A stretch of DNA of 15,323 nucleotides from Pseudomonas sp. (GTDB taxonomy: Bacteria; Pseudomonadota; Gammaproteobacteria; Pseudomonadales; Pseudomonadaceae). Positions 14,565-15,323 of this stretch are shown here, in pieces. The position numbers were made by a program, and so were the translations under genes. Every line of letters starts with the position of its first letter. The first letter of the stretch is position 1. Under the pieces are notes generated by a model. That model made no database searches and was not told the DNA's origin. It worked only from the letters and a program-made list of their open reading frames with translations. Location of the stretch: contig JAURXE010000601.1 of NCBI GenBank assembly GCA_030654635.1, positions 1 to 15,323 of the forward strand. Reading direction: 5' to 3'.

Positions 14565-15323
14565 ATGCGCACAGCACCGTCGCTTGCTGTTCTTTTGCTG
14601 CTCGGCAGCAGTCTTGCCGTGGCCACTGAACCCAGCACCACCTTGCTGCATAACGGCAAAATCTACACGGTGAATGCCGCGCAGCCTTGGGCCAGCTCCA
14701 TGGTTATCGACGAAGACGGCAGCATAGTTGCCATCGGCTCCGCTGAGGATGTGGCCGAATACGTCGATGATGAAACCGAACAGGTCGACCTCGAAGGCCG
14801 CTTGGTGCTGCCGGGTTTTCAAGATACTCACGCCCATGTGCTGGACGCCTCATCGGAGGCCCAGGGCGATTGCAAGGTAGAGGCGGCGGATGACGTGCCG
14901 CAGTGGCTGCAAGAGATCAAAGCCTGCAATGGCCAGGACGACGGTGAGTGGCTGCTGGGCTGGGGCTTCTCGCTGCATAGCCTGCTGGATGAGAAGAAAA
15001 CCCCGCGTGAATTGCTCGACAGCGTCATCAGTGACCGTCCAGTGGCAATCATGGAGGAGACTTCGCACTCCTACTGGCTCAACTCCAAGGCGCTGGAGCT
15101 GGCCGGTATCGATAGCGATACGCCGAACCCGACGGGCGGCATAATCCTGCGCGACGACAGCGGTGAGGCGACCGGTCTGGTGCTGGATAACGCCGGCGAC
15201 CTGGCCTTGGATAAAGCCTTGCCGCCGTCCAAGGCGCTTGAGGAAGTCTATTACCAGGCGGTGTTGGCCGGCCAGGACGAGCTGGCGAAAAACGGCATCA
15301 CTTCAGTGGCCGATGCTCGGGTG
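14565..15323 (+). CDS. Exported amidohydrolase, YtcJ-like, 5' part
   Basis: The first 253 codons of a gene running off the window; no stop occurs in frame. A signal peptide (about 1-20, LLLLGSSLAVA) predicts export to the periplasm. The following beta-sandwich start (LLHNGKIYTVNAAQPWASSMVI) and the metal-binding GFQDTHAHV (His89, His91) mark an amidohydrolase family 3 / YtcJ-like protein; the SHSYWLNSKALELAGI block is the family's usual one. Complete members are about 550-600 residues. They hydrolyse amide, N-acyl or formamide bonds, but substrates are rarely known. GAGG at 14553-14556 lies eight bases before the ATG. The gap to the preceding hydrolase gene is 87 bases without a terminator, so both may be on one transcript. 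It is not obviously linked chemically to agmatine. Confidence 0.85.
   Translation, partial: MRTAPSLAVLLLLGSSLAVATEPSTTLLHNGKIYTVNAAQPWASSMVIDEDGSIVAIGSAEDVAEYVDDETEQVDLEGRLVLPGFQDTHAHVLDASSEAQGDCKVEAADDVPQWLQEIKACNGQDDGEWLLGWGFSLHSLLDEKKTPRELLDSVISDRPVAIMEETSHSYWLNSKALELAGIDSDTPNPTGGIILRDDSGEATGLVLDNAGDLALDKALPPSKALEEVYYQAVLAGQDELAKNGITSVADARV

Overview
The window looks like a chromosomal segment of a Pseudomonas species, probably not P. aeruginosa itself. The evidence is GC-rich coding DNA with Pseudomonas codon habits, several conserved Pseudomonas proteins (Mqo of the MqoB type, a PA4642-type small protein, a YajG lipoprotein, an OprD-family porin), and a neighbourhood (hpt, WbuC-like cupin, PA4642-type gene, mqo) that I recall from the P. 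aeruginosa mqoB region. No transposase, integrase, tRNA, rRNA or CRISPR array is visible.

Region 1 (1-5654) is housekeeping. It holds the 3' end of hypoxanthine-guanine phosphoribosyltransferase with a tightly linked WbuC-type cupin. A convergent DauA/SulP C4-dicarboxylate transporter follows on the minus strand. Next come a small PA4642-type protein overlapping a transglycosylase-like lipoprotein, and then malate:quinone oxidoreductase behind a 422-bp upstream region and closed by a strong terminator. DauA (succinate-type uptake) and Mqo (TCA cycle, membrane-linked malate oxidation) are functionally compatible neighbours.

Region 2 (5655-6540) carries a REPIN-like inverted repeat doublet, a YajG-family lipoprotein gene and a bidirectional terminator.

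Region 3 (6568-15323) is the accessory part, an agmatine/polyamine locus. A LysR-type regulator is divergent from a gene run in this order: cytosolic agmatine deiminase (aguA), N-carbamoylputrescine amidase (aguB), a PotF/SpuD-like periplasmic binding protein with no transporter genes beside it, and a second agmatine deiminase with a clear twin-arginine export signal. This order matches the agu2ABCA' operon described in P. aeruginosa PA14, where the exported deiminase was linked to biofilm. Downstream, in the same direction, lie an OprD-family porin, a second carbon-nitrogen hydrolase and the 5' part of an exported YtcJ-like amidohydrolase.

A working model (inference): agmatine enters through the porin. 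It is deiminated either in the periplasm (Agu2A') or in the cytosol (AguA) to N-carbamoylputrescine. The binding protein captures agmatine or its product for a permease encoded elsewhere. AguB releases putrescine, ammonia and CO2 in the cytosol. The last two hydrolases may add steps for related amides or ureido compounds. Regulatory candidates are a perfect TTTGTCGACAAA palindrome between the LysR gene and aguA, an Hfq/Crc-type A-rich motif at the porin ribosome site, and hairpins between genes.
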